Positions 6,165 to 13,911 of a DNA stretch of 23,554 bases are shown here, one piece after another. The stretch is from JBBKWQ01 sp037969115 (GTDB lineage: Bacteria > Actinomycetota > Acidimicrobiia > Acidimicrobiales > Ilumatobacteraceae). The translations under genes were made by a program, and so were the position numbers. The first letter of the stretch is position 1, and each line of letters opens with the position of its first letter. The stretch is from the NCBI GenBank assembly GCA_037969115.1, contig JBBKWQ010000083.1:1-23554 (forward strand). The letters run 5' to 3'. The notes under the pieces were generated by a model. The model searched no databases. It worked only from the letters and a program-made list of their open reading frames with translations, and was not told the DNA's origin.

Positions 6165-9100
6165 GTGCTGAGAAAAGAGATTGCGGTCGGTGGCATAGTC
6201 GCTGCGTTGCTCGTCACGAGTGTGGCCGCCTTCGGCGCGGCCACCGGCGGTGCATCTGCTGACTTCGGTGCCGACGTGGTCATCAATGAATTGATGATCA
6301 ACCCCCGTGAGGTCTACGACTCCCGCGGCGAGTGGATCGAGCTCTACAACCGGGGCGACGAGACCGCCCACCTCGAGGGCTGGACGCTCGGCGACGAGTT
6401 CTACGACCGCTACCGCTTCCCGGACGTGTCGATCGCGCCGGGCGAGTTCCTCGTCATGACCCGGCTCGAAGACAAGTACGTGAACGGCGGCGTCGAGACC
6501 GACCTCGTCTACGGCAACGAGATCCTGCTGTTCAACAGCGGTGACCATCTGGTGCTGCGCGACACCGACAAGGTCGAGCGCGACCTCGTCGACTGGCGCA
6601 GCCATCCCGATATGGTCCCCAACGGCCAATCGGCATCTCTCGTCGATCCGTCGCTCGACAACAACAACCCGAAGAACTGGTGCGTCTCGACCACCGTGCT
6701 GGCGCGAGGCGACCTCGGGAGCCCCGGTCGAGCCAACCACTGCGACGCTGCCGCCGAGCCGCTGGTCATCACCGAGATCCTTCAGAACCCGAAGGCGACA
6801 TCTGACTTCTTCGGCGAGTGGTTCGAGGTGTTCAACCCCGGAACCAAGCCGGTCGACATGGCTGGCTACACCGTCAAGGACGACGATCACGACTCGTTCG
6901 TGATCGACGCGTCCGTCGTGGTGCCGGCGGGCGGATACGCCGTCTTCGGCGTGCAGCCCGACAGCAACGGCCAGGTGCCGCTCGACTACGCCTACGGCAA
7001 GCAGATGCGCCTGTTCAACTCGCACGACGAGCTCGTGATCGCCGACCGGATCGGCGTACAGGTCGACCGCGTCAAGTGGGACGACGGACGCACGTTCCCC
7101 GACCCGAACGGTGCCTCGATGTCACTGCTCGACCCGGCCTCCGACAACAACCTCGGCCGGAACTGGTGCGAAGCGACCACCAGCTGGGCAACCGGTGACC
7201 GTGGAACCCCCGACGCCGCAACGTGGTGTCAGGCCCCGGGTCAGCACCCTCTCGTCGTGACCGAGATCATGTTCGATCCCGAGGTTCCCGCGTCAGAACG
7301 GGCGTCGGAATGGATCGAGATCAGCAACCTGGGCGAGGCCCCGGTCGATGTGTCCGGCTGGACGCTCACCGCCGGCGACTTCAAGACCCACACCATCGGA
7401 AAATTCGTCATCGAGCCCGGCCAGAACGCCGTGCTCGCCGCGAGCGGCGACAGCGCCGCCAACGGCGGCATCACGCCTGACTACGTGTACGGCACCAATC
7501 TCCCGTTGTTCAACAAGTCGGGTCGCATCATCGTGAAGTCACCCAACGGCGCCATCGTCGACCGGATCGACTGGAGCGCCGACGCCGGATTCCCGATCCC
7601 GTCAGGACGATCGATCACCCTCGGCTTCCCAACCACCGACAACGCCCTCGGGCCGAACTGGTGCGAGTCGTACGAACGTTTCGGCGACGGCGACTTCGGC
7701 ACGCCCGGCACGCCCGGCACTTGCGAGTTGCCCGCAGATCCTCCCGCACTCAGGCTCAGCGAGATCATGCGGAACCCGGCCGCGGTCTCCGACAGTCGCG
7801 GCGAATGGTTCGAGATCCACAACCCGACCGGCGCCGACGTCGATCTCAAGGGATGGTCGTTCGGCGACAACACGAGCGACTTCCACTTCATCCGTGAGTC
7901 GCTGATCGCGCCGGCCAACGGCTTCGTCGTACTCGGTCGCTCCACGAACACCGAGACCAACGGTGGCGCCCGCGTCGACTACTCCTACGGCGGCTCGGTC
8001 GTGCTCGCCAACAACGCCGACTCCCTCGAGCTCTTCAGCCAGCACGGCCAACTGGTCGACTCGGTGGCCTGGGACGACGGCGAGGTCTGGATGCGACCGA
8101 ACGGTGCCTCGATGGCAGTCGTCGACGGCAGCTGGTGCGAGAGCGGCCCGCAATACGGTCGCGGCGACCGGGGTACACCCGGCACCGCCAACGACTGCAC
8201 GCCATTGGCCCACGCGCCGATCGTGATCAGCGAAGTGCACATCGACTCGGCTGCCGTCAGCGACACGGTCGGCGAATGGATCGAGCTCACCAACACGGGC
8301 ACGGAGCTCATCGACGTCAAGGGCTGGACGCTCCGCGACGACGACTTCGACACCCATACCATCGCCACTTCACTCGTGCTCAAGCCCGGCCTTTCGGTCG
8401 TGCTCGGCCGAGAGACCTCGACCCGCATCAACGGAGGCGCCCCGGTCAACTACTCGTACGGCGCCGACTTCCCCTTGGTGAACGGTGCCGACGAGATCAA
8501 CCTGCTCGACGCCACCCTCGTGCCCGTCGATCGCGTCACCTGGACCGAAACACGCCCACTCCCCGCACGAAGCGGCGCCTCAGCGGCCCTGCGTGACCTG
8601 GCCAGCGACAACGCCGCTCCCGAGAACTGGTGCACGTCGATCACGACCTATGGAACCCGTGGCGAGCTCGGCACACCCGGTCTGCCGAACGCATGCGAGA
8701 TCGTCGTCCCGACCACCACGACCACGATCCCGGCGACCACCACGACAGTCCCGGTCACCACCACCACGGTCCCGGTCCCCGTGACGACCACCACGGTCCC
8801 GGTCACCACGACGACGGTCCCCGTGACGACCCCCACGATTCCCGTCGTCACCGGTGTGCGGCCACATACCGCCGGGTTCGGACTGCTGTCGCTCGGCGAC
8901 GGGTCGTGCGACGACGGCCTGGAAGTCAAGGGCAAGACGGTCAAGGTGCTCGGCGGCGCTCGCTCGAACGGCGAGCTGAAGGCGAAGGACGACGCGACTG
9001 TCTTCGACGGTCCCGTGTCATACGCCAGCAAGGTCGATCTCGGCAAGAGCACCGTGCTCGGGTCGACAACGCAGAGTTCCGCGATGGTGCTCCCGACACT

Positions 9101-9524
9101 CCCCTGGAAGGCTGCCGATTTCGCCGCACTCGGTCCGTACTCGAACAGCGTCATCGTGCATCTCGGCGATTGGAAGATCGGGGACGAGAACGTTGCTTCA
9201 GGCATTCACTATGTAACCGGCGACGTCGACATCTCGAAGAAGTCACCGAGTCTGAACGGCGTGACCATCGTCGCCCTCGGAACCATCAAGGTCTCGATCG
9301 ACGCGACCACGATGTCGCCGTTCAAGCCGGACCTGCCGCTGCTGCTCAGCGCGGCCGTGTCGTGCAAGAAGGACGTCATCGAGGTGAAGGCGAAGGATGC
9401 CTCGTGGACGGGCTTGATCGCAGCGCCGTTCGGCGGCGTCGACATCTCGGGCAAGAACGCAACCGGTGGTTCGGTTCTCGGAGTTTCGATCAAGGTCGAC
9501 GGCTCCGACCTGACGATCGGGTGA
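6165..9524 (+). CDS. Secreted multi-domain protein with five lamin-tail (LTD) modules
   Basis: This is a 1119-residue exported protein of unknown role. Residues 1-32 form a signal peptide (basic LRK, hydrophobic core, predicted cleavage after GASA). Five tandem lamin-tail-like immunoglobulin-fold modules follow at about 34-193, 194-355, 356-520, 521-678 and 679-844. Each has a (V/I)xEI/EL strand, GEW(I/F)E, D(x)xGWTL, and DxxxW strands, and each ends with a cysteine pair (WC, then a final C after GTPG), suggesting one disulfide per module. A Thr/Pro/Val linker (845-896) leads to a beta-rich C-terminal domain (897-1119) with YVTGDVDIS, IVALGTI and APFGGVDISG turns, like the beta-helical domains of pilin-associated and bactofilin-like exported proteins. 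Bacterial LTD proteins are usually cell-surface or nuclease-associated; no nuclease domain is seen here. The start is GTG 6165, in front of the signal peptide. Confidence 0.85.
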   Translation: MLRKEIAVGGIVAALLVTSVAAFGAATGGASADFGADVVINELMINPREVYDSRGEWIELYNRGDETAHLEGWTLGDEFYDRYRFPDVSIAPGEFLVMTRLEDKYVNGGVETDLVYGNEILLFNSGDHLVLRDTDKVERDLVDWRSHPDMVPNGQSASLVDPSLDNNNPKNWCVSTTVLARGDLGSPGRANHCDAAAEPLVITEILQNPKATSDFFGEWFEVFNPGTKPVDMAGYTVKDDDHDSFVIDASVVVPAGGYAVFGVQPDSNGQVPLDYAYGKQMRLFNSHDELVIADRIGVQVDRVKWDDGRTFPDPNGASMSLLDPASDNNLGRNWCEATTSWATGDRGTPDAATWCQAPGQHPLVVTEIMFDPEVPASERASEWIEISNLGEAPVDVSGWTLTAGDFKTHTIGKFVIEPGQNAVLAASGDSAANGGITPDYVYGTNLPLFNKSGRIIVKSPNGAIVDRIDWSADAGFPIPSGRSITLGFPTTDNALGPNWCESYERFGDGDFGTPGTPGTCELPADPPALRLSEIMRNPAAVSDSRGEWFEIHNPTGADVDLKGWSFGDNTSDFHFIRESLIAPANGFVVLGRSTNTETNGGARVDYSYGGSVVLANNADSLELFSQHGQLVDSVAWDDGEVWMRPNGASMAVVDGSWCESGPQYGRGDRGTPGTANDCTPLAHAPIVISEVHIDSAAVSDTVGEWIELTNTGTELIDVKGWTLRDDDFDTHTIATSLVLKPGLSVVLGRETSTRINGGAPVNYSYGADFPLVNGADEINLLDATLVPVDRVTWTETRPLPARSGASAALRDLASDNAAPENWCTSITTYGTRGELGTPGLPNACEIVVPTTTTTIPATTTTVPVTTTTVPVPVTTTTVPVTTTTVPVTTPTIPVVTGVRPHTAGFGLLSLGDGSCDDGLEVKGKTVKVLGGARSNGELKAKDDATVFDGPVSYASKVDLGKSTVLGSTTQSSAMVLPTLPWKAADFAALGPYSNSVIVHLGDWKIGDENVASGIHYVTGDVDISKKSPSLNGVTIVALGTIKVSIDATTMSPFKPDLPLLLSAAVSCKKDVIEVKAKDASWTGLIAAPFGGVDISGKNATGGSVLGVSIKVDGSDLTIG
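8708..8850 (+). repeat. Thr/Pro/Val linker-encoding repeat
   Basis: Degenerate units around ACCACCACGGTCCCGGTC encode repeated TTTTVPV. The array forms a flexible, extracellular, potentially glycosylated hinge between the last lamin-tail module and the C-terminal domain of the secreted protein, and is prone to length change. Confidence 0.8.
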
Positions 9525-9539
9525 CACCCGTCTCGGAGC

Positions 9540-10751
9540 TCAGGTCGTTGGCGGCGGAGCCAACGCCTGGGCGACGGACGCGTCGAACGAAGCGCGCTGC
9601 AGGATCGCGGCGCGGTTCGACATCACCGCCCTCGGCATGTTGACGCCGAGTGCGCCGACGAGCACGCCTGCCCGGCCGTAGAGCGCGGCGAACTGACGGT
9701 CGTCTGGCGAACCGGCGATCACGGTGACCTCGTCGGCGCCGACGCCGTACCCGACGAACTGGATACGGCGGTCGTACTGCTCGCTCCAGAAGAAGGGCAC
9801 CGGTGAGTACGGCTCGCCGGGCTCACCCCTCCCGACCGCCAACAGGTTCGCCGAGGCGACTACGCCCTGTTCGGCCGCGTTGGTCCAGTGCTCGATCCGC
9901 ATGTCGGTCTGGAACAGCGAGTTGTGCCAACGCACGATGTCGCCGGCAGCGAACACGTTCGGCTGCCCCGTGAACAACGTCGCGTCGCACACCACACCAT
10001 CGGCGACAGTGAAACCGCTCTGCTCGAGCCATTCGGTGACCGGCTCCACGCCGATACCGACCACGACGACGTCGGCCGAGATGTTCGTTCCGTCCGACAG
10101 TTCGACGCCGAGCTCGGTGAGCCGTTCGATGGTCACGCCGCATCGGATCTCGACGCCATGGTCCTCGTGCAACGCTGCGACGGCCGTTCCCATGTCGCCG
10201 CCGAGGCCCCGAACGAGTGGTGAGGGCGCCCCTTCGAGCACGAGCACCTCGTTGCCGAGCGTGCGTGCGGTGGCTGCGACCTCGAGGCCGATGAAGCCGG
10301 CACCGACGATGACCACCCGGCGGCCGCCGGCAGCGATGCGCCGTCGCAGGTCGAGCGAGTCATCCAGTGTTCGCAGCTCCACGACGTTGTCGAGTTCGAG
10401 CTGACCGGGAAGTCGCCGTGGTCGGGTACCGGTCACAACGATCAGACCGTCGTACGCGACGTCGGCCTCGCCCTCGCGGTGCACGACCTGAGCGGCGGTA
10501 TCGACGCCGGTCGCCGGCGAACCGAGCAACCACTCGACGTGCAAACCCTCGACGTCGTCGGGTTTCCGCAGCGCGATCCGCTCCGCGTCCCAATCGCCGG
10601 CCAGGAACTTCTTCGACAGCGGTGGACGGTCGTAGGGCAGATGCGCCTCGGCGCCGATGACCGTGACCGTTCCCACAAAGCCTTCCTGACGCAGATTCTC
10701 CGCAGCGCGCATGCCGGCGAGCGACCCGCCGACGATCACGATTCTGTCCAT
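9540..10751 (-). CDS. FAD-dependent NAD(P)H:ferredoxin/rubredoxin reductase family protein
   Basis: This is a 403-residue two-dinucleotide-binding flavoprotein, similar to the reductases that pass electrons from NAD(P)H to ferredoxin for cytochrome P450 or Rieske oxygenases. The first Rossmann motif is GGSLAG (8-13, where GxGxxG would be usual). PYDRPPLSK (39-47) is the family signature; the NAD(P)H motif GAGFIG is at 150-155; and NVFAAGDIVRW (about 266-276) is the FAD ribityl-binding motif. A reductase C-terminal domain follows. ATG 10751 fits the conserved start and has a GAGG-type site just upstream; an in-frame start at 10796 or 10805 would add 15-18 residues. No ferredoxin or P450 lies in the window, so the partner is unknown. 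It is convergent with the lamin-tail gene (15-base gap). Confidence 0.88.
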   Translation of the reverse strand: MDRIVIVGGSLAGMRAAENLRQEGFVGTVTVIGAEAHLPYDRPPLSKKFLAGDWDAERIALRKPDDVEGLHVEWLLGSPATGVDTAAQVVHREGEADVAYDGLIVVTGTRPRRLPGQLELDNVVELRTLDDSLDLRRRIAAGGRRVVIVGAGFIGLEVAATARTLGNEVLVLEGAPSPLVRGLGGDMGTAVAALHEDHGVEIRCGVTIERLTELGVELSDGTNISADVVVVGIGVEPVTEWLEQSGFTVADGVVCDATLFTGQPNVFAAGDIVRWHNSLFQTDMRIEHWTNAAEQGVVASANLLAVGRGEPGEPYSPVPFFWSEQYDRRIQFVGYGVGADEVTVIAGSPDDRQFAALYGRAGVLVGALGVNMPRAVMSNRAAILQRASFDASVAQALAPPPTT

Positions 10752-10867
10752 CCTCAGCCCTCTGCTCCCCGAGATGCCCGCCGATCCGGCGTCCATCACT
10801 ATCACGGTGCAACTGTGGCGGCACAGACCGCTCGGGTGACGATGGTGATCGGGCCGGCGACCGCACC

Positions 10868-10873
10868 TATCTT
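10868..10873 (+). promoter_or_regulatory. -10 element TATCTT of the thioesterase gene
   Basis: TATCTT is followed by TCGGGA and then ATG 10880, so the transcript is probably leaderless. The divergent flavoprotein promoter must share the same 128-base gap. Confidence 0.5.
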
Positions 10874-10879
10874 TCGGGA

Positions 10880-11299
10880 ATGCCGAGCGAACTGACCGTT
10901 GCCACCGTCAATGAGATGGTCCGCACCGCGTTTCCCGGAACCGACAACTACTGCGTCGAGCTCGGCGACGATTACGCGGTCGCTGGTTTCGACGTGACCG
11001 AGAGCAGCATCCGTCCGGGCGGCTTCATCTCTGGGCCGACCCAGTTCGGGCTCGCCGACTGCGCGCTCTGGTTCCTCGCCTTCGTCGCGATCGGGCGAAT
11101 CGAGCCGATGACGCTCACCTCGGAGCTGTCCATTCGGTTCCTACGACCGGCGACCGGCGCAGTCATGTTCGCCAAGGCCACCCTCGACGCGGTGAGTCGC
11201 CGCAGCGTGGTGGGCACGGTGAACATGTGGTGCGACGACGACGTTGCACGCATCACTTCGGTGGCGCAGGGCACGTACGCGCTGCCCTTGCCGCGTTGA
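10880..11299 (+). CDS. Hotdog-fold thioesterase, PaaI-like
   Basis: This is a 139-residue hotdog-fold protein likely to hydrolyse an acyl-CoA or aryl-CoA thioester. The central helix region SGPTQFGLADCALWFLAF carries the Asp that acts as catalytic carboxylate in PaaI-type enzymes (GLAD), and the strands TLTSELSIRFLRPATG and VGTVNMW complete the fold. Length is normal. ATG 10880 follows a -10 hexamer at leaderless spacing. It diverges from the flavoprotein gene, and the VOC gene follows after 28 bases in the same direction but seems to have its own promoter. Natural substrate is unknown. Confidence 0.8.
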   Translation: MPSELTVATVNEMVRTAFPGTDNYCVELGDDYAVAGFDVTESSIRPGGFISGPTQFGLADCALWFLAFVAIGRIEPMTLTSELSIRFLRPATGAVMFAKATLDAVSRRSVVGTVNMWCDDDVARITSVAQGTYALPLPR

Positions 11300-11301
11300 A
11301 C

Positions 11302-11322
11302 GTCGCCAACCTTGATTGACTG
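11302..11322 (+). promoter_or_regulatory. Promoter motif of the VOC-fold gene
   Basis: GTCGCCAACCTTGA then TTGACT (11316-11321), six bases before ATG 11328. TTGACT is a degenerate TANNNT at leaderless spacing, and the first word also occurs exactly at 6106-6119. Confidence 0.4.
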
Positions 11323-11327
11323 CACGG

Positions 11328-11774
11328 ATGAGCGAGCACGACCCGTCGGTTGACGCGAACGTCCGACCGCGATTCCACATCGCATTCCCCGTCGACGACC
11401 TGGCCGCGGCGCGAGCGTTCTACGGCGACCTGCTCGGATGCCCCGAGGGCCGTTCGGCCGAGCACTGGGTCGACTTCGACCTCCACGGACACCAGATCGT
11501 GGCGCACTTGGTGGCCGAACGGTCGAACCACCACGCGAACCCCGTCGACGGCGACGACGTTCCGGTACCGCACTTCGGGTTGTTGTTGCGGCCGCCCGAC
11601 TGGAACGAACTCGCCGAACGCCTGGTGGCGGCGGGCACGACTTTCGTGATCGAGCCGCACACGCGGTTCGCGGGCCAGAGCGGTGAACAGTCGACCATGT
11701 TCCTGCTCGACCCGGCCGGGAACGCGCTCGAGTTCAAGGCGTTCGCCGACGACTCGATGATCTTCGCCAGGTGA
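11328..11774 (+). CDS. VOC superfamily (glyoxalase/dioxygenase-fold) protein
   Basis: This is a 148-residue protein with the paired beta-alpha-beta-beta-beta fold of glyoxalase, extradiol dioxygenases and fosfomycin-resistance enzymes. The start FHIAFPVDDLAAARAFYGDL gives the first metal-ligand His and the typical first helix, and HFGLLLR begins the second half-repeat. The end FLLDPAGNALEFKAF supplies the closing Glu ligand. Histidines and Glu at expected positions suggest a metal-dependent enzyme. An in-frame TTG at 11316 would add four residues but coincides with the -10 element, so ATG 11328 is preferred. Specific reaction cannot be assigned. Confidence 0.82.
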   Translation: MSEHDPSVDANVRPRFHIAFPVDDLAAARAFYGDLLGCPEGRSAEHWVDFDLHGHQIVAHLVAERSNHHANPVDGDDVPVPHFGLLLRPPDWNELAERLVAAGTTFVIEPHTRFAGQSGEQSTMFLLDPAGNALEFKAFADDSMIFAR

Positions 11775-11852
11775 GGGTGCATTCGGTGGCCGCAGCCGAC
11801 TGCTGACCGGTTTCTGCCGGCGTTCGGCTCTCCCTCGGGCGACCGGGACCGT

Positions 11853-11858
11853 CACAAT
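11853..11858 (+). promoter_or_regulatory. Possible -10 element CACAAT of the SMP-30 gene
   Basis: CACAAT ends five bases before ATG 11864. It is a weak TANNNT match with slightly short spacing. The rest of the 89-base gap from 11775 shows nothing else recognisable. Confidence 0.25.
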
Positions 11859-11863
11859 GGGTC

Positions 11864-12811
11864 ATGCCCGACGCCGTCCAGTTCACACCCCAGCTCACCG
11901 AGATCGCGAGCGGGCTGCGCTTTCCCGAGGGACCGATCGCGATGCCCGACGGCTCGGTGATCCTCGTCGAGATGTTCGGCCCGCGACTCACTCGCGTCCT
12001 CGCCGACGGCACCACCGAGACGATCGCCGAGATCGAAGGCGGTCCGAATGGCGCGGCGATCGGGCCAGACGGCGCGCTCTACCTCTGCAACAACGGCGGC
12101 ACGTTCACACCCCTCGAGGTGAACGGCATGCTCGTGCCCGGCCCATTCGACCAGAGCCGGTACATCGGCGGCAGGATCCAGCGGGTCGACCTCGACAACG
12201 GCACGGTCACCGACCTCTACACCGAGTGCGACGGACGCCCACTGCGCGGCCCGAACGACCTCGTGATGGACGGCCACGGCGGCTTCTGGTTCACCGACCA
12301 CGGAATCCGCGACGTCGTCGGTCGCACCAGCGACCTGTCGGCGATCTACTACGCCAAGACCGACGGGTCGGAGATCCGCGAGGTCGCCTTCCCCGCCGAG
12401 GCGCCGAACGGAATCGGGCTGTCGCCGGACGGGTCGGTGTTGTACTGGGCCGAGACCCACACCGGCCGCGTGTACCGACGCCAGGTCACCGCGCCGGGCG
12501 AGCTCGCTCCGACATCGATCGGTGATGCGTCCGTGGTGTTGTGCGGGCTGCCCGGCTACCAGTTGCTCGATTCCTTGGCTGTCGACGGTGACGGTTGGGT
12601 GTGCGTGGCCACCATCGCAAACGGCGGCATCACGGCCATCTCGCCCGACGGCGGGACCGTCGAGCATCACGCGACCGGCGATCCGATCACGACCAACATC
12701 TGCTTCGGTGGCGGCACCGACCTGCGCACCGCGTTCGTCACCTTGTCGGCGACCGGCCGTCTCGTGTCGATGCCATGGCCCCGCAACGGCCTGGAACTCG
12801 CCCACCGATAG
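11864..12811 (+). CDS. SMP-30/gluconolactonase-like beta-propeller hydrolase
   Basis: This is a 315-residue six-bladed beta-propeller protein of the SMP-30/gluconolactonase/LRE family, whose members hydrolyse sugar or other lactones with a central divalent metal. Candidate ligands are Glu22 in RFPEGP, Asn131 in GPNDLVMDG or Asn182 in APNGIGLSPDG, and Asp236 in LDSLAVDGDGW. Length and blade pattern are complete, ending WPRNGLELAHR. ATG 11864 matches the family start. It follows the VOC gene in the same direction after 89 bases. Its TAG stop is in the same frame as the PIN-domain remnant that begins 24 bases later, but the two are not joined. Confidence 0.88.
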   Translation: MPDAVQFTPQLTEIASGLRFPEGPIAMPDGSVILVEMFGPRLTRVLADGTTETIAEIEGGPNGAAIGPDGALYLCNNGGTFTPLEVNGMLVPGPFDQSRYIGGRIQRVDLDNGTVTDLYTECDGRPLRGPNDLVMDGHGGFWFTDHGIRDVVGRTSDLSAIYYAKTDGSEIREVAFPAEAPNGIGLSPDGSVLYWAETHTGRVYRRQVTAPGELAPTSIGDASVVLCGLPGYQLLDSLAVDGDGWVCVATIANGGITAISPDGGTVEHHATGDPITTNICFGGGTDLRTAFVTLSATGRLVSMPWPRNGLELAHR

Positions 12812-12835
12812 GCGCGAAGCATCGGGCGTCCGACG

Positions 12836-12991
12836 ATGCCAACCGTTCATGCCGATCTCCCGCTCGGCACGGTCGACGCATCTGCGATCGCAGCTGCCGA
12901 ACGGCTTGGCACCAACGACATCGCAACACTCGACTTCCGACACTTCAGGGTGTTCCAATCGAACATCGGGCCTCTCAACCTGCTCCCTTGA
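12836..12991 (+). pseudogene. PIN-domain (VapC-like) toxin remnant
   Basis: A 51-codon reading frame, ATG 12836 to TGA, encodes ADLPLGTVDASAIAAAERLG then TNDIATLDFRHFRVFQ and a short tail ending NLLP. This is the C-terminal third of a PIN-domain ribonuclease: the conserved VDAS..A.AERLG helix, then IATLDxRHF with the third and fourth acidic residues, and a terminal leucine-rich tail. The N-terminal half with the first catalytic Asp is absent; just upstream lies the SMP-30 stop codon in the same frame. No antitoxin is recognisable. It is most likely a decayed fragment. The following stretch 12992-13083 holds nothing I can identify. Confidence 0.7.
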
Positions 12992-13098
12992 GTGGCCCGC
13001 GGGCCCACTCCAGAACGCGCGATCGGTGACCCGGTCGGACGCACTCTGATTGGTCGACCGTCCAAGATGGCCCTCGACGGGCGGTGGTAGTTGCGAAG

Positions 13099-13845
13099 AT
13101 GGCCGATGTGGACCATGTCGAGGTCGTTCTTGCCAACAACGATCGCGTGACGTTGCGCGTCGGTGACACGTTCCTGAAGATCGATGCTGATCAGACGCGC
13201 ACCGACGTCGAGGTCGCAGCGATCGCCATGGCTCCGGTGCCGACACCGGAGATCCTGTGGCGGAAGCCTCCGGTGCTCGCAGTTGCTGCCCTACCGGGTC
13301 GGGCTCTTGGTCGCCTTGGGGAACCGTCGACCGCGTCGCCCGCAGCGTGGGCCGCCGCAGGTGCGGCCCTCCGGACGTTGCATGACGCACCGCTCCCGCC
13401 ATCGCTCGGCACAAGCGTCGACCAGCTCACATCTCGGTTGGCCGACGAGTGCGACTGGCTCGTCGCCAGCAATGTCCTTCCTCCCGACGTGGTCACGCGC
13501 AATCGCGATCTCGCCGAGACGGCGCTCCGGACGTGGACGCCGGTGTTCATCCACGGCGACCTGCACATCGAGCACGTCTTTGTCGACGGTGACGAGATCA
13601 CCGGCATCATCGACTGGTCCGAGGCCCGCCAGGGTGACGCACTCTTCGATCTCGCCACGCTCACGCTCGCGCACGAAGAGCACCTCGACGATGTCATCGC
13701 CGGCTACGGCGTCGACGTCGACCGCGACTTGGTCCGCGCATGGTGGTCATGGCGATGCCTCGTTGTGGTCCGCTGGCTGTTCGAGAACGGCTACGGCTCG
13801 CCCGAGGAGTACCCCGAGGTTGCGGTGCTGCGATCGCAATCGTGA
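13099..13845 (+). CDS. Aminoglycoside-phosphotransferase (APH)-fold kinase
   Basis: This is a 248-residue protein of the APH/choline-kinase fold, which transfers phosphate from ATP to a small-molecule hydroxyl. The catalytic loop FIHGDLHIEHVF carries Asp154, and the metal-binding IIDWSEA carries Asp172. The N-terminal lobe FLKIDADQTRTDVEVAAIA provides the ATP-binding Lys27 and the Glu of helix C. GDALFDLATL closes the core. ATG 13099 is chosen; GTG 13084 is an in-frame alternative adding five residues. It stands alone between the PIN remnant and the convergent MMPL gene. Despite the family name there is no reason to assume antibiotic resistance; many such kinases act on unknown metabolites. 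Confidence 0.85.
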   Translation: MADVDHVEVVLANNDRVTLRVGDTFLKIDADQTRTDVEVAAIAMAPVPTPEILWRKPPVLAVAALPGRALGRLGEPSTASPAAWAAAGAALRTLHDAPLPPSLGTSVDQLTSRLADECDWLVASNVLPPDVVTRNRDLAETALRTWTPVFIHGDLHIEHVFVDGDEITGIIDWSEARQGDALFDLATLTLAHEEHLDDVIAGYGVDVDRDLVRAWWSWRCLVVVRWLFENGYGSPEEYPEVAVLRSQS

Positions 13846-13911
13846 CGACGGCCAACCCGAGCGGCCAATCGGGCACGAGCACCACGGCCGACTCGGAAGC
13901 AGCGCACGCTG

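Noticed and set aside
8708..8850. Possible CRISPR-like or intergenic repeat
   Set aside because: The repeats are in frame and encode the Thr/Pro/Val linker; there are no unique spacers.
8630..9643. 337-codon plus-strand frame inside the lamin-tail gene
   Set aside because: Arg/His/Asp-rich translation of the Thr/Pro linker in another frame; the signal-peptide-bearing frame is continuous through it.
12847..13116. Minus-strand frame opposite the PIN remnant
   Set aside because: Low-information Arg/Pro/Ser-rich translation; the plus strand holds the recognisable PIN-domain sequence.
13856..13873. CCCGA/TCGGG stem between the APH-like kinase and MMPL
   Set aside because: Only five base pairs with no T tract; too weak to call a terminator in GC-rich DNA.
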